A DNA stretch of 64,000 nt from RUG563 sp964423675 (GTDB lineage Bacteria > Bacillota > Clostridia > Christensenellales > Aristaeellaceae): positions 1 to 64,000 of the forward strand of contig CAYRFP010000002.1 of assembly GCA_964423675.1 (NCBI GenBank), written 5' to 3'. Below the pieces are notes generated by a model. It made no database searches and was not told the DNA's origin. It saw only the letters and a program-made list of their open reading frames with translations. This document shows, one piece after another, positions 24,889-33,229 of this stretch; positions within the stretch are counted from its first letter, which is position 1, and each line of letters starts with the position of its first letter. The position numbers were made by a program, and so were the translations under genes.

Positions 24889-24932
24889 GATCGCCTGCCG
24901 ACCGCTATCTGCGAAAGCTGGGCGATCTTTTT
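24889..24932 (+). terminator. Possible terminator after the small basic protein
   Basis: GATCGCC (24889-24895) can pair with GGCGATC (24921-24927) across a 25-nt loop, followed by TTTTT. The large loop lowers confidence. Confidence 0.4.
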
Positions 24933-24959
24933 CTGTACATTTTCAGAAGACGTCTGCAC

Positions 24960-24992
24960 AAAAAAGCATCCGCCCAGAAAGTATGCGGATGC
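24960..24992 (-). terminator. Terminator of the sdaAB-sdaAA transcript
   Basis: On the minus strand an 8-bp stem (24985-24992 with 24966-24973, GCATCCGC) with an 11-nt loop is followed by TTTTTT. Confidence 0.85.
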
Positions 24993-25046
24993 GAAATTGT
25001 TTTAGAAATAGCGGGCAAAAGAGCCGTTTTTTTTTCTGGCGGCAGT

Positions 25047-25904
25047 TTAAAGCTCCTGCTTCTTTCTGCAAACGCTGGGGCAGGCTGCGCAGCCGCCCTC
25101 GCCGGTTTCTCGCAGGGAGGGAGGCAGTTGCTCGCCCACGGCCTTCATAGCGTCGATTACTTCATCCGGAGGAATGGGGGAGGGGACGCCGGCCAGCGCC
25201 AGATCTGCCGCAACGAATGCGCCCGCGACGCCGGAAGCATTGCGATAAACGCAGGGAACTTCCACCAGCCCGCCCACAGGATCGCACACCAGCCCCATCA
25301 CGTTCATCAGCGCGAAGGCACAGGCGTCCGCGCTTTGCTTGGGAGAGCCGCCCCGCAGATAAACCAGCGCTGCCGCTGCCATGGCTGCCGCGCTGCCGCA
25401 TTCTGCCTGGCAGCCGCCCTGCGCCCCGGAAATGCTGGCTCGGGCAGCAATCACTTCGCCTACCGCCGCCGCAACGATCAGGCCGTTGCGCAGGGCTTCG
25501 TTGGAAAGCTGATAAGTTTCCTGTGCCGTTAGCAGGGCTGCGGGAAGAATGCCGCAGGCGCCTGCCGTTGGCGCGGCAACGATCTTGCCCATAGCTGCAT
25601 TATATTCCGCAATGGCAAGCGCCCGTGCCGCGGCCTTCCCGAGATAATCGCCGCCCACGGTCTGCCCGGCGTTGACCGCGGCTTGCAGCTTGGATGCCTG
25701 GCCGCCGGTCATGCCGCTCATGGAATGCAGGGCAGGATCAAAGCCGCGTTCCGCGCTTTGACGCATGACCTCCAGAGCCGCGTCCATCCGTGTTTCAATT
25801 TCCGATCGGGTCAGGCCATTTTGTTTTGTTTCGCTGGCGATGGCGGCTTCGGCCAAGCCAATGCCTTCGGCCTGCAAAATCAGGCTTTGCAAAGAATATT
25901 CCAT
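25047..25904 (-). CDS. sdaAA: L-serine ammonia-lyase, iron-sulfur-dependent, alpha subunit
   Basis: 285 residues. The start is set at 25904 (MEYSLQSL) behind GGAGGTTTCT rather than the upstream frame. With the beta subunit it deaminates L-serine to pyruvate and ammonia using an oxygen-sensitive [4Fe-4S] cluster. Recognisable parts are SMSGMTGG, AAPTAGACGILP, GAQGGCQAECGSAAAMAAAA and the cluster-type motif CDPVGGLVEVPC. The C-terminus is unusual in carrying three extra cysteines (GGCAACPSVC) where homologues usually read GGLAATPTG. It lies 54 nt downstream of sdaAB. Confidence 0.92.
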   Translation of the reverse strand: MEYSLQSLILQAEGIGLAEAAIASETKQNGLTRSEIETRMDAALEVMRQSAERGFDPALHSMSGMTGGQASKLQAAVNAGQTVGGDYLGKAAARALAIAEYNAAMGKIVAAPTAGACGILPAALLTAQETYQLSNEALRNGLIVAAAVGEVIAARASISGAQGGCQAECGSAAAMAAAALVYLRGGSPKQSADACAFALMNVMGLVCDPVGGLVEVPCVYRNASGVAGAFVAADLALAGVPSPIPPDEVIDAMKAVGEQLPPSLRETGEGGCAACPSVCRKKQEL

Positions 25905-25958
25905 AGAAACCTCCGTTGATTGGCATTCCATGTACCGCAATGGGTTCGATACAGGGGA

Positions 25959-26618
25959 TTAGAGCTGATCCAGCAGCGTCACATCCTGCACGGCGGACAG
26001 CGCTCGTAGCGCATTTAACAGTTCTTCATCCGGCCGCGTGTCCAGTTCAATGGCCATGCAGGCCTTGCCCCCCACCTCATGGCGGAACACGCGCATGGTG
26101 GCAATATTGATATTCGCATCCGAAAGCAGACGCGTTACCATGGCGATGGCTCCGGGAGCATCCGTATGGCGGATAATCAGGGTGGTTTTTTCGCCGGAGA
26201 AGCCCACCTCCATGCCGTCCAGATACTGCACACGGATGCTGCCGCCGCCAATGGAAGCGGCCTGTAAGCGAATCCGCCGTCCGCTTTCGCCCACGGCTTC
26301 CACGACCACGGTGTTAGGATGCGCATCCCGCAGTTGAACAGGCCGGAAGGTCACGTCCAGCCCCTGCTCTTTGGCCAGATGCAGGCTGTGGCGCAGCCGT
26401 TCATCGTCCACAGTCATGTCCAGCAGGCCGCCCACAACGGCCCGGTCGGTGCCATGGCCGCGATAGGTTTTTTCAAAGGAACCGTGGAAGGAAACAATGG
26501 CTTTCACCGGTTTTTCCCCCAGCAGCTGCCGGGAAACGCGGCCAATCCGCGCAGCACCAGCAGTATGCGAGGAAGAGGGGCCGATCATGACCGGCCCGAT
26601 GATATCAAATAGATTCAT
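25959..26618 (-). CDS. sdaAB: L-serine ammonia-lyase, iron-sulfur-dependent, beta subunit
   Basis: 219 residues from MNLFDIIGPVMIGPSSSHT at 26618, preceded by AAGGAGGCTCCC. The N-terminal domain carries the family signature GPSSSHTAGAARIG and FHGSFEKTYRGHGTDRA. A C-terminal ACT domain (about 145-219, TLIIRHTDAPGAIAMVTRLL) probably binds serine or regulates assembly. It precedes sdaAA in the same direction and follows the ABC exporter genes after 55 nt, so all four may share a transcript. Confidence 0.93.
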   Translation of the reverse strand: MNLFDIIGPVMIGPSSSHTAGAARIGRVSRQLLGEKPVKAIVSFHGSFEKTYRGHGTDRAVVGGLLDMTVDDERLRHSLHLAKEQGLDVTFRPVQLRDAHPNTVVVEAVGESGRRIRLQAASIGGGSIRVQYLDGMEVGFSGEKTTLIIRHTDAPGAIAMVTRLLSDANINIATMRVFRHEVGGKACMAIELDTRPDEELLNALRALSAVQDVTLLDQL

Positions 26619-26673
26619 GGGAGCCTCCTTGCGCAAAGAAAAGGAATGCGTTTTGCCGTGGGGGAGAATGACC

Positions 26674-28425
26674 TCACGCCTCGTCCCGGCTGGCGGCAAA
26701 CTGACTGTAATAGAGGGTATGGTAGAAGCCGTCCTTTTGCAGCAGGGTTTCATGATTGCCCTGCTCGATGATATGGCCGTCTTTCATTACAAGGATTGTG
26801 TCTGCTCCCCGGATCGTGGAGAGCCGATGCGCTACGATAAAAGACGTGCGCCCCTGCATCATCTGATCGAAGGCTGCGGCAATTTTCAGTTCAGTGCGGG
26901 TATCGATGGCGCTGGTGGCCTCATCCAAAATCAGCAGCGGCGGATCCGCCAGCATCACCCGGGCAATGCACAGCAGCTGCATCTGGCCCTGCGATAGCCC
27001 GCTGCCCACGCCGATGACGGTGTCATATCCCTTGGGCAGGCGCTTGATAAAGGAATGGGCATGGGCGGCCTTAGCGGCGGCAATGATTTCCGCATCTGTG
27101 GCGTCTGGCCTGCCATAGGCGATGTTTTCCCGCACGGTTCCCTGGCGCAGCCAGCTTTCCTGCAGCACCATGCCAAACAGCGCCCGCATGCCGTTCCGGC
27201 TCATGCGATAGATGCTCTGGCCGTCGATGGTAATATCCCCTGCGTCAATATCATAAAACCGCATCAACAGATTGACCAGGGTGGTTTTCCCGGCGCCAGT
27301 TGGCCCGACGATGGCCACCTGCTGCCCGGCCTTTACCTGCAATTGCATGCCTTCAATCAGCGGGCGATCGGGGGTATAACCAAAGGATACGTTGGAGAAG
27401 GTTATGTCGCCCCGGATTTTCTGGGGCGCGGAAGAGTTTTCCGTATCGGGCTGTTCTTCTTCTGTGTCCAGGAAGTTCATGATTCGGCGCAGCGCCGCCA
27501 TGGCGGTTTGCAGCTGGGTCATCACAGAACTGATTTCGTTGAACGGCTTGGTATACTGATTGGCATAGGTCAGGCAGGCGGAGATGTTGCCCACACTCAT
27601 AACGGCCAGCCCCTGGGTCAAAGCAATGAAGCCGCCGGTCACACCTACGGCCACGTAAACCAAATGGTTTACAAAGCGCGTAACAGGATTCACCAGTGCG
27701 CCGTACAGCTGGGCGCGATAGCCGCAGATTCTCAGCCGACCGTTGATCTCATCAAAGGCCTTCACGGCGTTTTTCTCCTGTGAAAACATCAGCGACAGCT
27801 TCTGGTTTCCTGCCCGTTCGCTGATGAAAGCGGTTAATTCGCCCTGTGTGTCGCTTTGCTCGCGGAACAAGTGGTGAGATTTCCCAGTAATTTTTTTGGC
27901 GACTAGGATAGAGAGGGGAGTAAGAACCAGAACCACCAGCGCTACCCAGCCACTGATGGAAAGCAGGAACAGCATAGTGCCCACGATGGTGGCCACGCCG
28001 GTCATCAGCTGGCTCACGCCCTGAAGCAGGCCATCGCCTACCGCTTCAGCATCCGCCGTCAACCGGGCTACGATATCCCCGTGAGGCGTACGATCGATAG
28101 CCTTGAGAGGTACGCGATGGATCTTGGCAAAGGCTGCATCTCGCAGATCCCGCACCGTGCGATAACAGACCACGTTGGTGCAATAAGACAAAAGCCATTG
28201 GAAACCCGCCGCCAGCAGATAAACCCCCAGCAGCAGGCCGATAATCCAGAACAGGACAGGGAAATCCACGTTTCCTTCGATGATAACGTCAATGCCATCG
28301 CCGATCAGCAGCGGAGCGAAAAGCCCCAGCCCTACACTGATCACAGCAGAAACAAATGCTGCGATTAAAGGCAGCCGACTTTTTTTCAGATACGGTAGCA
28401 ACCGCTTCAGCCCTTGCTTTTTCAT
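26674..28425 (-). CDS. ABC exporter half-transporter with canonical catalytic site
   Basis: A 583-residue fusion of a six-helix exporter domain (about 1-310) and an ATPase domain. The Walker A motif is GPTGAGKTT, the signature is LSQGQ (second Gly of LSGGQ replaced by Gln), Walker B is LLILDEATSAID with the catalytic Glu, and the switch is AHRLS with the conserved His. It overlaps its partner gene by 4 nt. Heterodimeric exporters usually pair one canonical and one degenerate site. This subunit supplies the intact Walker B Glu and switch His. The substrate is unknown (peptide, lipid or drug). Confidence 0.9.
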   Translation of the reverse strand: MKKQGLKRLLPYLKKSRLPLIAAFVSAVISVGLGLFAPLLIGDGIDVIIEGNVDFPVLFWIIGLLLGVYLLAAGFQWLLSYCTNVVCYRTVRDLRDAAFAKIHRVPLKAIDRTPHGDIVARLTADAEAVGDGLLQGVSQLMTGVATIVGTMLFLLSISGWVALVVLVLTPLSILVAKKITGKSHHLFREQSDTQGELTAFISERAGNQKLSLMFSQEKNAVKAFDEINGRLRICGYRAQLYGALVNPVTRFVNHLVYVAVGVTGGFIALTQGLAVMSVGNISACLTYANQYTKPFNEISSVMTQLQTAMAALRRIMNFLDTEEEQPDTENSSAPQKIRGDITFSNVSFGYTPDRPLIEGMQLQVKAGQQVAIVGPTGAGKTTLVNLLMRFYDIDAGDITIDGQSIYRMSRNGMRALFGMVLQESWLRQGTVRENIAYGRPDATDAEIIAAAKAAHAHSFIKRLPKGYDTVIGVGSGLSQGQMQLLCIARVMLADPPLLILDEATSAIDTRTELKIAAAFDQMMQGRTSFIVAHRLSTIRGADTILVMKDGHIIEQGNHETLLQKDGFYHTLYYSQFAASRDEA

Positions 28426-30152
28426 TTTTCAGCTGCCTCCTTTTCCGAAAGCTGGGACAGGCAGATTTCCTGGTATACCGGGCAGCTTTCCATCAGTTCC
28501 CCATGCGTTCCCCGGCCCACCAGTCGTCCATCGTCCAGCACAAGAATTTCATCCGCATAGCGAATGCTGCTGGCGCGCTGGGACACGATGAATACAGTCA
28601 TTTGATCTGTCGAGCGGGCGATAGCCTGGCGCAGCGCCGCATCGGTGGCAAAGTCCAGGGCGGAGGATGCGTCATCCAGAATCAGAATTTTGGGTTTGCG
28701 CACCAGTGCACGGGCGATCGTCAGCCGCTGCCGCTGCCCACCGGAGAGGTTCTTTGCGCCTTCTTCGATTTGATAGTCCAGCTGGCCGGGAAGCTTTTTA
28801 ACGAATTCGCTGGCCTGAGCAATATCCAGCGCCGCCCAGATTTCTTCGTCTGTCGCGTCTTCCTTGCCCCAGCGCATATTGCTGCGCACCGAGCCGGAAA
28901 GCAGCGCAGCTCCCTGGGGCACCATGCCCACCATGCCCCGCAGGGCTTCCATGGAATAATCGGTAACCCGGCAGCCGCAAACTGAAACGCTGCCATCGGT
29001 CACATCATAGAGCCGGGGAATAAGAGACACCAGGGTGGATTTGCCTGAACCTGTGCCGCCAATCACACCCACGGTACGCCCAGAAACGATGGAAAAATCC
29101 ACATCACTCAGTGCCGCTTCGCCACCACCGGGATAGAAGAAACGAACTTGTTCAAATGCCACGACCGGCTTGCTGGCATCCGGCTGCGCGCCGGACCCAT
29201 TTTGCAGCGCAGGCTTCTTATTCATGATTTCCCCAATGCGCCCTGCCGAAGCCCCAGCCTTAGTGAAGATTACCACCAGGTTAGCCACGATGGTGGCTTG
29301 CACAAGAATCTGTGCCAGATAGTTGATAAAAGCAATCACCACTCCCTGAGACAGCAGCCCATCCTGCACCCGTCCTGCGCCCAGCCATAAAACAGCCAGC
29401 ACGCCCAGGTTCATGACCACAGAGGTGGCGGGGTTCAAAAGAGCGCTCCAATGGCCCACGCGGATGGCTGTTTGGGTATAATCCTCCGAGGCATCCTGAA
29501 ACCGCTCCGTTTCTTCCTTTTGCCGGGAAAACGCACGTACTACCCGGGCCCCCTCCAGGTTTTCCCGGGAGATGCGAGCCAGGCTGTCCAGCTTGCGCTG
29601 AAGGGTTTTAAAGAAGGGAAGCGATTCGGTCATGACGATATACAGCAATACCACAATCAGCGGCGTGGTCACTAGGAAAACCACCGACAGGCGGATATCC
29701 AGAATCATGGCCATCACAATGGAGCCAATCGCCAGGAACGGCGCGCGCACTACCAGACGAATCAACATGGCCAGAGCCTGTTGAAGCTGATTCACATCGC
29801 TGGTCATGCGGGTAATCAGCGCGGGCGCGCCGATTTCATCAATATCCTGGCAGGAAAGCGAATTGATTTTGGCAAATAAATCGTGGCGCAGCTCCGTGCC
29901 AAAGCTTTGGGACGCGCGAGACGCCACCACCTGGCAAACCAGCGCTGTGCCCACGCCAATCAAGGCGATCAGCAGCATTTGAACGCCTTTGGATAAAATA
30001 ACCTGACGATTGCCAACCGCCACGCCATCATCCAGTAGCTGAGCCATGACCAGCGGCAGAATCAATTCCAGAATGGCCTCGATCAGCTTAAAGCTTTGCC
30101 CCAAAAAAATATCTCGCTTGTAACGCTGAAAGTATTTTCGCAAGAAGTGCAA
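28422..30152 (-). CDS. ABC exporter half-transporter with degenerate catalytic site
   Basis: 576 residues: six membrane helices, then an ATPase domain with Walker A GGTGSGKST, a perfect LSGGQRQRL signature, but Walker B LILDDASSALD (Asp instead of the catalytic Glu) and SQRASS in place of the switch His. This is the degenerate partner seen in heterodimers such as TM287/288 and BmrCD. The start is a TTG at 30152 with AAGGAGGAACGGAGAA in front; I see no better ATG. It is the first gene of the exporter-serine dehydratase transcript, behind a strong promoter. Confidence 0.9.
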   Translation of the reverse strand: MHFLRKYFQRYKRDIFLGQSFKLIEAILELILPLVMAQLLDDGVAVGNRQVILSKGVQMLLIALIGVGTALVCQVVASRASQSFGTELRHDLFAKINSLSCQDIDEIGAPALITRMTSDVNQLQQALAMLIRLVVRAPFLAIGSIVMAMILDIRLSVVFLVTTPLIVVLLYIVMTESLPFFKTLQRKLDSLARISRENLEGARVVRAFSRQKEETERFQDASEDYTQTAIRVGHWSALLNPATSVVMNLGVLAVLWLGAGRVQDGLLSQGVVIAFINYLAQILVQATIVANLVVIFTKAGASAGRIGEIMNKKPALQNGSGAQPDASKPVVAFEQVRFFYPGGGEAALSDVDFSIVSGRTVGVIGGTGSGKSTLVSLIPRLYDVTDGSVSVCGCRVTDYSMEALRGMVGMVPQGAALLSGSVRSNMRWGKEDATDEEIWAALDIAQASEFVKKLPGQLDYQIEEGAKNLSGGQRQRLTIARALVRKPKILILDDASSALDFATDAALRQAIARSTDQMTVFIVSQRASSIRYADEILVLDDGRLVGRGTHGELMESCPVYQEICLSQLSEKEAAEK

Positions 30153-30189
30153 TTCTCCGTTCCTCCTTCAATCCGTGAATCGTTTCAAT

Positions 30190-30218
30190 ATTATAGCAAT
30201 TTGCCATAACCTTGACAA
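30190..30218 (-). promoter_or_regulatory. Sigma-A promoter of the ABC exporter operon
   Basis: On the minus strand TTGTCA (30213-30218) and TATAAT (30190-30195) are 17 nt apart. Its -35 overlaps the -35 of the opposite promoter by five bases. Confidence 0.8.
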
Positions 30219-30240
30219 GCGTTTTTCAAAAGATTACAAT
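30212..30240 (+). promoter_or_regulatory. Sigma-A promoter of the glycerol-1-phosphate dehydrogenase gene
   Basis: TTGACA (30212-30217) and TACAAT (30235-30240) are 17 nt apart. The shared TTGACAA core means that both divergent promoters compete for, or are jointly controlled at, one site. Confidence 0.8.
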
Positions 30241-30291
30241 AGGAAGGAGTGATTTGGGCATAGGAACTCGTTTTTTAAGGAGGTCAGAGCA

Positions 30292-31641
30292 ATGCTTTTT
30301 TTTGACGAGATGAGTCTGGACGAACTGTTGCGCCCTGAAGGCCATGTCTGTGATTGTGGAAGAAAGCATGAAACAGGGCTGAAATTCTTGCGCATTGGCC
30401 CGGGAACGGTCGAATACGTTCCGGATGCGCTGCGTTTTTTGGGCTGCAAAAAGCCTTTTCTTGTGGCAGATGCGAATACGTGGCAGGCAGCTGGAAAAAG
30501 AGTGGCCGCGATTCTGGAAGCTAACGGAATTCCTTACGAAAAATACGTTTTCCCAGCACAGCGGGGACACATCGAACCAGATGAAAGCGCCGTGGGCAGC
30601 CTGACGATGCATTTTGACCCTACCTGCGATATTGCACTGGCGGTAGGATCCGGCGTGATAAACGATTGCTGCCGGGTGCTGGCGCATGCAGCGGGAATTG
30701 GACACATGGTGGTGGGCACGGCACCCTCCATGGACGGCTATGCTTCCAATTCGTCTTCCATGATCGTGGATCGAATCAAAACTTCCCTGTACGCCTGCTG
30801 CCCTCAGGCTATTATTGCAGATATCGATATTATGAAGGAAGCGCCCATGCGCATGCTCTGGGCTGGGCTGGGGGATGTACTGGCTAAATATAATTCCCTG
30901 TGCGAATGGCGCATTTCCCATATTGCAACCAACGAGTATTATTGCGAAAACGTGGCGCGGCTGGTGCGGAAATCGGTGCGGAAGGTGACGGCCAACGTTC
31001 CGGGTTTGGTAAAGAGGGATCCGGCGGCGGTGCAGGCCGTGGTGGAAGGGCTGATTCTGTCCGGCGTGGCGATGGATTTTGCCAAAATCAGCCGCCCGGC
31101 CTCGGGCATGGAGCATTATTTTTCGCATATGTGGGAAATGGAAGCGCTACGAAATGGCGGACATGCAGATTTGCACGGCATTTGCGTGGGCGTGGGGCTG
31201 TGTCTGACGCTACCTTTATATGATAAGCTGCGAAAGCGTGGAGCCGATCCGGTTCAGGCTCGGACGGCTTTCGAGGCCTTTGATTCGGCGGCGTGGGAGC
31301 AACAGATGCGAGAGATATTCGGCCCTACGGCAGAGGATGTGATTGCTCTGGAAAGAAAGGTAGGGAAAAATACAAGGGCGATACACGAAAAAAGGCTTCA
31401 GAATCTGTTGGAGCATTGGGATCAGGTGCTGCAGGCCATGGACGAAGAACTGCCGGATGTGCAGGAACTTTTGCAGCTGATGCAGGATACCGGGATGCCC
31501 ACCACCCCGCAGGAACTGGGCCTGGATCAGGGGGCGGTGCATCGGGCTTATCTGGGCACTCGGGAGATTCGGGATAAGTATCTTCTTTCGTCCATGCTCT
31601 GGGATTTGGGCTTGTTGAATGATCCGGAATTTCTGATGTGA
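30292..31641 (+). CDS. sn-glycerol-1-phosphate dehydrogenase (AraM/EgsA family)
   Basis: 449 residues. An N-terminal cysteine motif HVCDCGRKHE is followed by an NAD-binding glycerol-dehydrogenase-like fold (VGSGVINDCCRVLAHAAG, GTAPSMDGYASNSSSMI). A C-terminal helical domain has metal-ligand candidates such as the His in GMEHYFSH and HADLHGICVGVG. The family makes sn-glycerol-1-phosphate from DHAP. In B. subtilis this feeds heptaprenylglyceryl-phosphate ether lipids through PcrB, not archaeal membranes. No pcrB or arabinose gene is nearby, so the role here is open. The ribosome-binding site is AAGGAGGTCAGAGCA. Confidence 0.88.
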   Translation: MLFFDEMSLDELLRPEGHVCDCGRKHETGLKFLRIGPGTVEYVPDALRFLGCKKPFLVADANTWQAAGKRVAAILEANGIPYEKYVFPAQRGHIEPDESAVGSLTMHFDPTCDIALAVGSGVINDCCRVLAHAAGIGHMVVGTAPSMDGYASNSSSMIVDRIKTSLYACCPQAIIADIDIMKEAPMRMLWAGLGDVLAKYNSLCEWRISHIATNEYYCENVARLVRKSVRKVTANVPGLVKRDPAAVQAVVEGLILSGVAMDFAKISRPASGMEHYFSHMWEMEALRNGGHADLHGICVGVGLCLTLPLYDKLRKRGADPVQARTAFEAFDSAAWEQQMREIFGPTAEDVIALERKVGKNTRAIHEKRLQNLLEHWDQVLQAMDEELPDVQELLQLMQDTGMPTTPQELGLDQGAVHRAYLGTREIRDKYLLSSMLWDLGLLNDPEFLM

Positions 31642-31668
31642 TTTTATCTGCGGCAAAAGGCCGCGAAC

Positions 31669-31704
31669 AAGGGACGCTTTCTTAAAGTGAAAGTGCCCTT
31701 TTTT
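31669..31704 (+). terminator. Terminator after the glycerol-1-phosphate dehydrogenase gene
   Basis: A 12-bp stem with one bulged A (AAGGGACGCTTTC pairing with GAAAGTGCCCTT) and a 7-nt loop leads into a T-rich run. Confidence 0.8.
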
Positions 31705-31743
31705 GTTTGTTTTTTGCAGTCTTCGCTCTTTTTTGCGCGGCGC

Positions 31744-31776
31744 TTCGACGGAGAAAAGAAGCCCGCTGTCTATAAT
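31744..31776 (+). promoter_or_regulatory. Candidate Spo0A-controlled promoter of spoIIGA-sigE
   Basis: A perfect -10 TATAAT (31771-31776) lacks a -35 at 17 nt. Instead TTCGACG (31744-31750), which matches six of seven bases of the Spo0A box TTCGACA, lies 20-21 nt upstream. A weaker TTCGCTC occurs 22 nt before that (31722-31728). In B. subtilis the spoIIG promoter has just such an over-long spacer with Spo0A boxes near the -35. The identification is by analogy. Confidence 0.45.
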
Positions 31777-31797
31777 GAAATGGCGGAGGGGAAGAAA

Positions 31798-32580
31798 ATG
31801 CGGGTGATGGGCGAGGCATTTGTGCTGCTAAACGGCGGCCTGGATTTTCTTTGTCTCATGCTTTGTGCCCGCGCAATGCATTTGCGCTTCCGACCGATTC
31901 GCGGCGTTCTGGCCGCAGCAGCAGGAAGCATCTATGCGCTGGCTGCCTGGATGATACGCACTCCTGACATACGAAGCATTCCAGCGCTGTTGCTTTCCGG
32001 CCTTGCCATGGCGGCGCTGGCTTTTGGGAAAAATGGCTGGAAGGCGCTGCCGGGGCTGGGCGCTGCCGGACTGTTTCTGGCGGGACTATGCGATTTTCTG
32101 CTTCGCCTAAGCTGGGAGCCTGGCGGAGCGATGACCGGCTGCGTTCTGGCAGCAACGGCGCTTTCCCTGCTGCTTCCAGGTGGTGTTCGAGGTAGTGTCG
32201 GTTTTTCTCTGGAAATCCATTGGCTGGGAAAACAGGTTCGACTTCCTGCCTTTCGGGACAGTGGAAATCAGCTTCGAGATCCTATCCGCGGGCTGCCGGT
32301 GATCATCGCGCCGGGTTCCTTGCTCAAGCCGCTTATGCCTCCAGGCGTGAACCCCGGAGATTTGGCCACGCTTCCACGGGGCTGGTATTTCGTGCGAGCG
32401 AAAACAATCAGCGGGGAGGACACATTGATGTGTTTCACGCCGGATAGGCTAACGCTATGCCGGGGAAGACGGCGCTATCCCCTTTGCGCAGCGCTGGCGC
32501 TTTCACCCTTTCAGGAATCCCGGGCGCTGCTGCCCGAAGCAATTTTCTTGCAGGAGGACACGTTGAATGCAAAGCTTTGA
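31798..32580 (+). CDS. spoIIGA: Sporulation sigma-E factor-processing peptidase SpoIIGA
   Basis: 260 residues from ATG 31798, preceded by GGAGGGGAAGAAA; the longer frame starting at 31687 runs through a terminator and is rejected. The first about 130 residues form five hydrophobic segments. The C-terminal part holds the pepsin-like aspartic protease signature FRDSGNQLRDPIRGLPVII with catalytic D154. SpoIIGA sits in the asymmetric septum and cleaves pro-sigma-E in response to the forespore signal SpoIIR. It is somewhat shorter than the B. subtilis protein (about 309). Its end overlaps the sigE start by 14 nt. Confidence 0.92.
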   Translation: MRVMGEAFVLLNGGLDFLCLMLCARAMHLRFRPIRGVLAAAAGSIYALAAWMIRTPDIRSIPALLLSGLAMAALAFGKNGWKALPGLGAAGLFLAGLCDFLLRLSWEPGGAMTGCVLAATALSLLLPGGVRGSVGFSLEIHWLGKQVRLPAFRDSGNQLRDPIRGLPVIIAPGSLLKPLMPPGVNPGDLATLPRGWYFVRAKTISGEDTLMCFTPDRLTLCRGRRRYPLCAALALSPFQESRALLPEAIFLQEDTLNAKL

Positions 32581-33229
32581 TATGCGAAAATGGATGCTGT
32601 TGTTTTTTACGCGGCTGCGCACCGGCGGGGTACATTATATCGGCGGGGCAGATCCGCTTCCCCAGCCCCTTACCCATGAGGAGGAATTGCAGCTGGTTTC
32701 TCAGTTGCATCAGGATGACGGAACGGTTCGCTCGATTCTCATTGAACGCAATTTGCGGCTGGTTGTCTTTATTGCCAGAAAATTTGAAAATACGGACGTG
32801 GGCCTGGAGGATCTGATTTCCATCGGTACGATTGGTTTAATCAAGGCAGTGAACACCTTCGATCCTGGCAAGAAGATTAAGCTGGCTACGTATGCGTCCC
32901 GCTGTATTGAAAATGAGGTGCTGATGCATCTGCGGCACACCAGCAAGCTGCGCAGAGAGGTTTCTTTGGATGAGCCGCTGCGCACGGATTGGGATGGTAA
33001 TGAGCTGCTCCTTTCCGATGTGCTGGGCACGGAGAGCGATTTGGTTTCCCGGGGACTGGAAGAGGACACGGAAAAGCAACTGCTGTTCAGCGCCCTTTCC
33101 CAGTTAAGCCCCAGGGAACAGCGGATTATGCGCCTGCGCTTTGGGCTGGGCGGCGGCAGGGAAATGACGCAAAAGGAGGTGGCAGATATTTTAGGCATTT
33201 CCCAATCCTATATCTCCCGTCTGGAATAG
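32567..33229 (+). CDS. sigE: Sporulation sigma factor SigE, cut by an in-frame TAG before its last turn
   Basis: 220 residues to the TAG at 33227-33229. The pro-sequence, region 2 (LIERNLRLVVFIARKFEN, GLEDLISIGTIGLIKAVNTFDP) and region 4 (TQKEVADILGISQSYISRLE) are typical of SigE, the mother-cell sigma factor. Homologues continue LEKRI; here the Lys codon position is TAG. The same frame continues with RILSRLQTEMIRISS and then TAA at 33275-33277, giving 236 residues with the stop read as one residue, close to the 239 of B. subtilis. The lesion falls at the end of the -35 recognition helix. Possible reasons are a point mutation, a sequencing error or readthrough/recoding. The ribosome-binding site is AGGAGG. 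Confidence 0.88.
   Translation: MQSFDMRKWMLLFFTRLRTGGVHYIGGADPLPQPLTHEEELQLVSQLHQDDGTVRSILIERNLRLVVFIARKFENTDVGLEDLISIGTIGLIKAVNTFDPGKKIKLATYASRCIENEVLMHLRHTSKLRREVSLDEPLRTDWDGNELLLSDVLGTESDLVSRGLEEDTEKQLLFSALSQLSPREQRIMRLRFGLGGGREMTQKEVADILGISQSYISRLE

Noticed and set aside
24857..25150. 97-codon plus-strand frame overlapping the sdaAA terminator
   Set aside because: Covers two terminator hairpins and the 3' end of sdaAA; basic, cysteine/serine-rich translation without any motif.
31687..31797. Longer N-terminus for SpoIIGA starting at 31687
   Set aside because: It would begin inside the terminator hairpin of the previous gene; the start at 31798 has a good ribosome-binding site and the family N-terminus.
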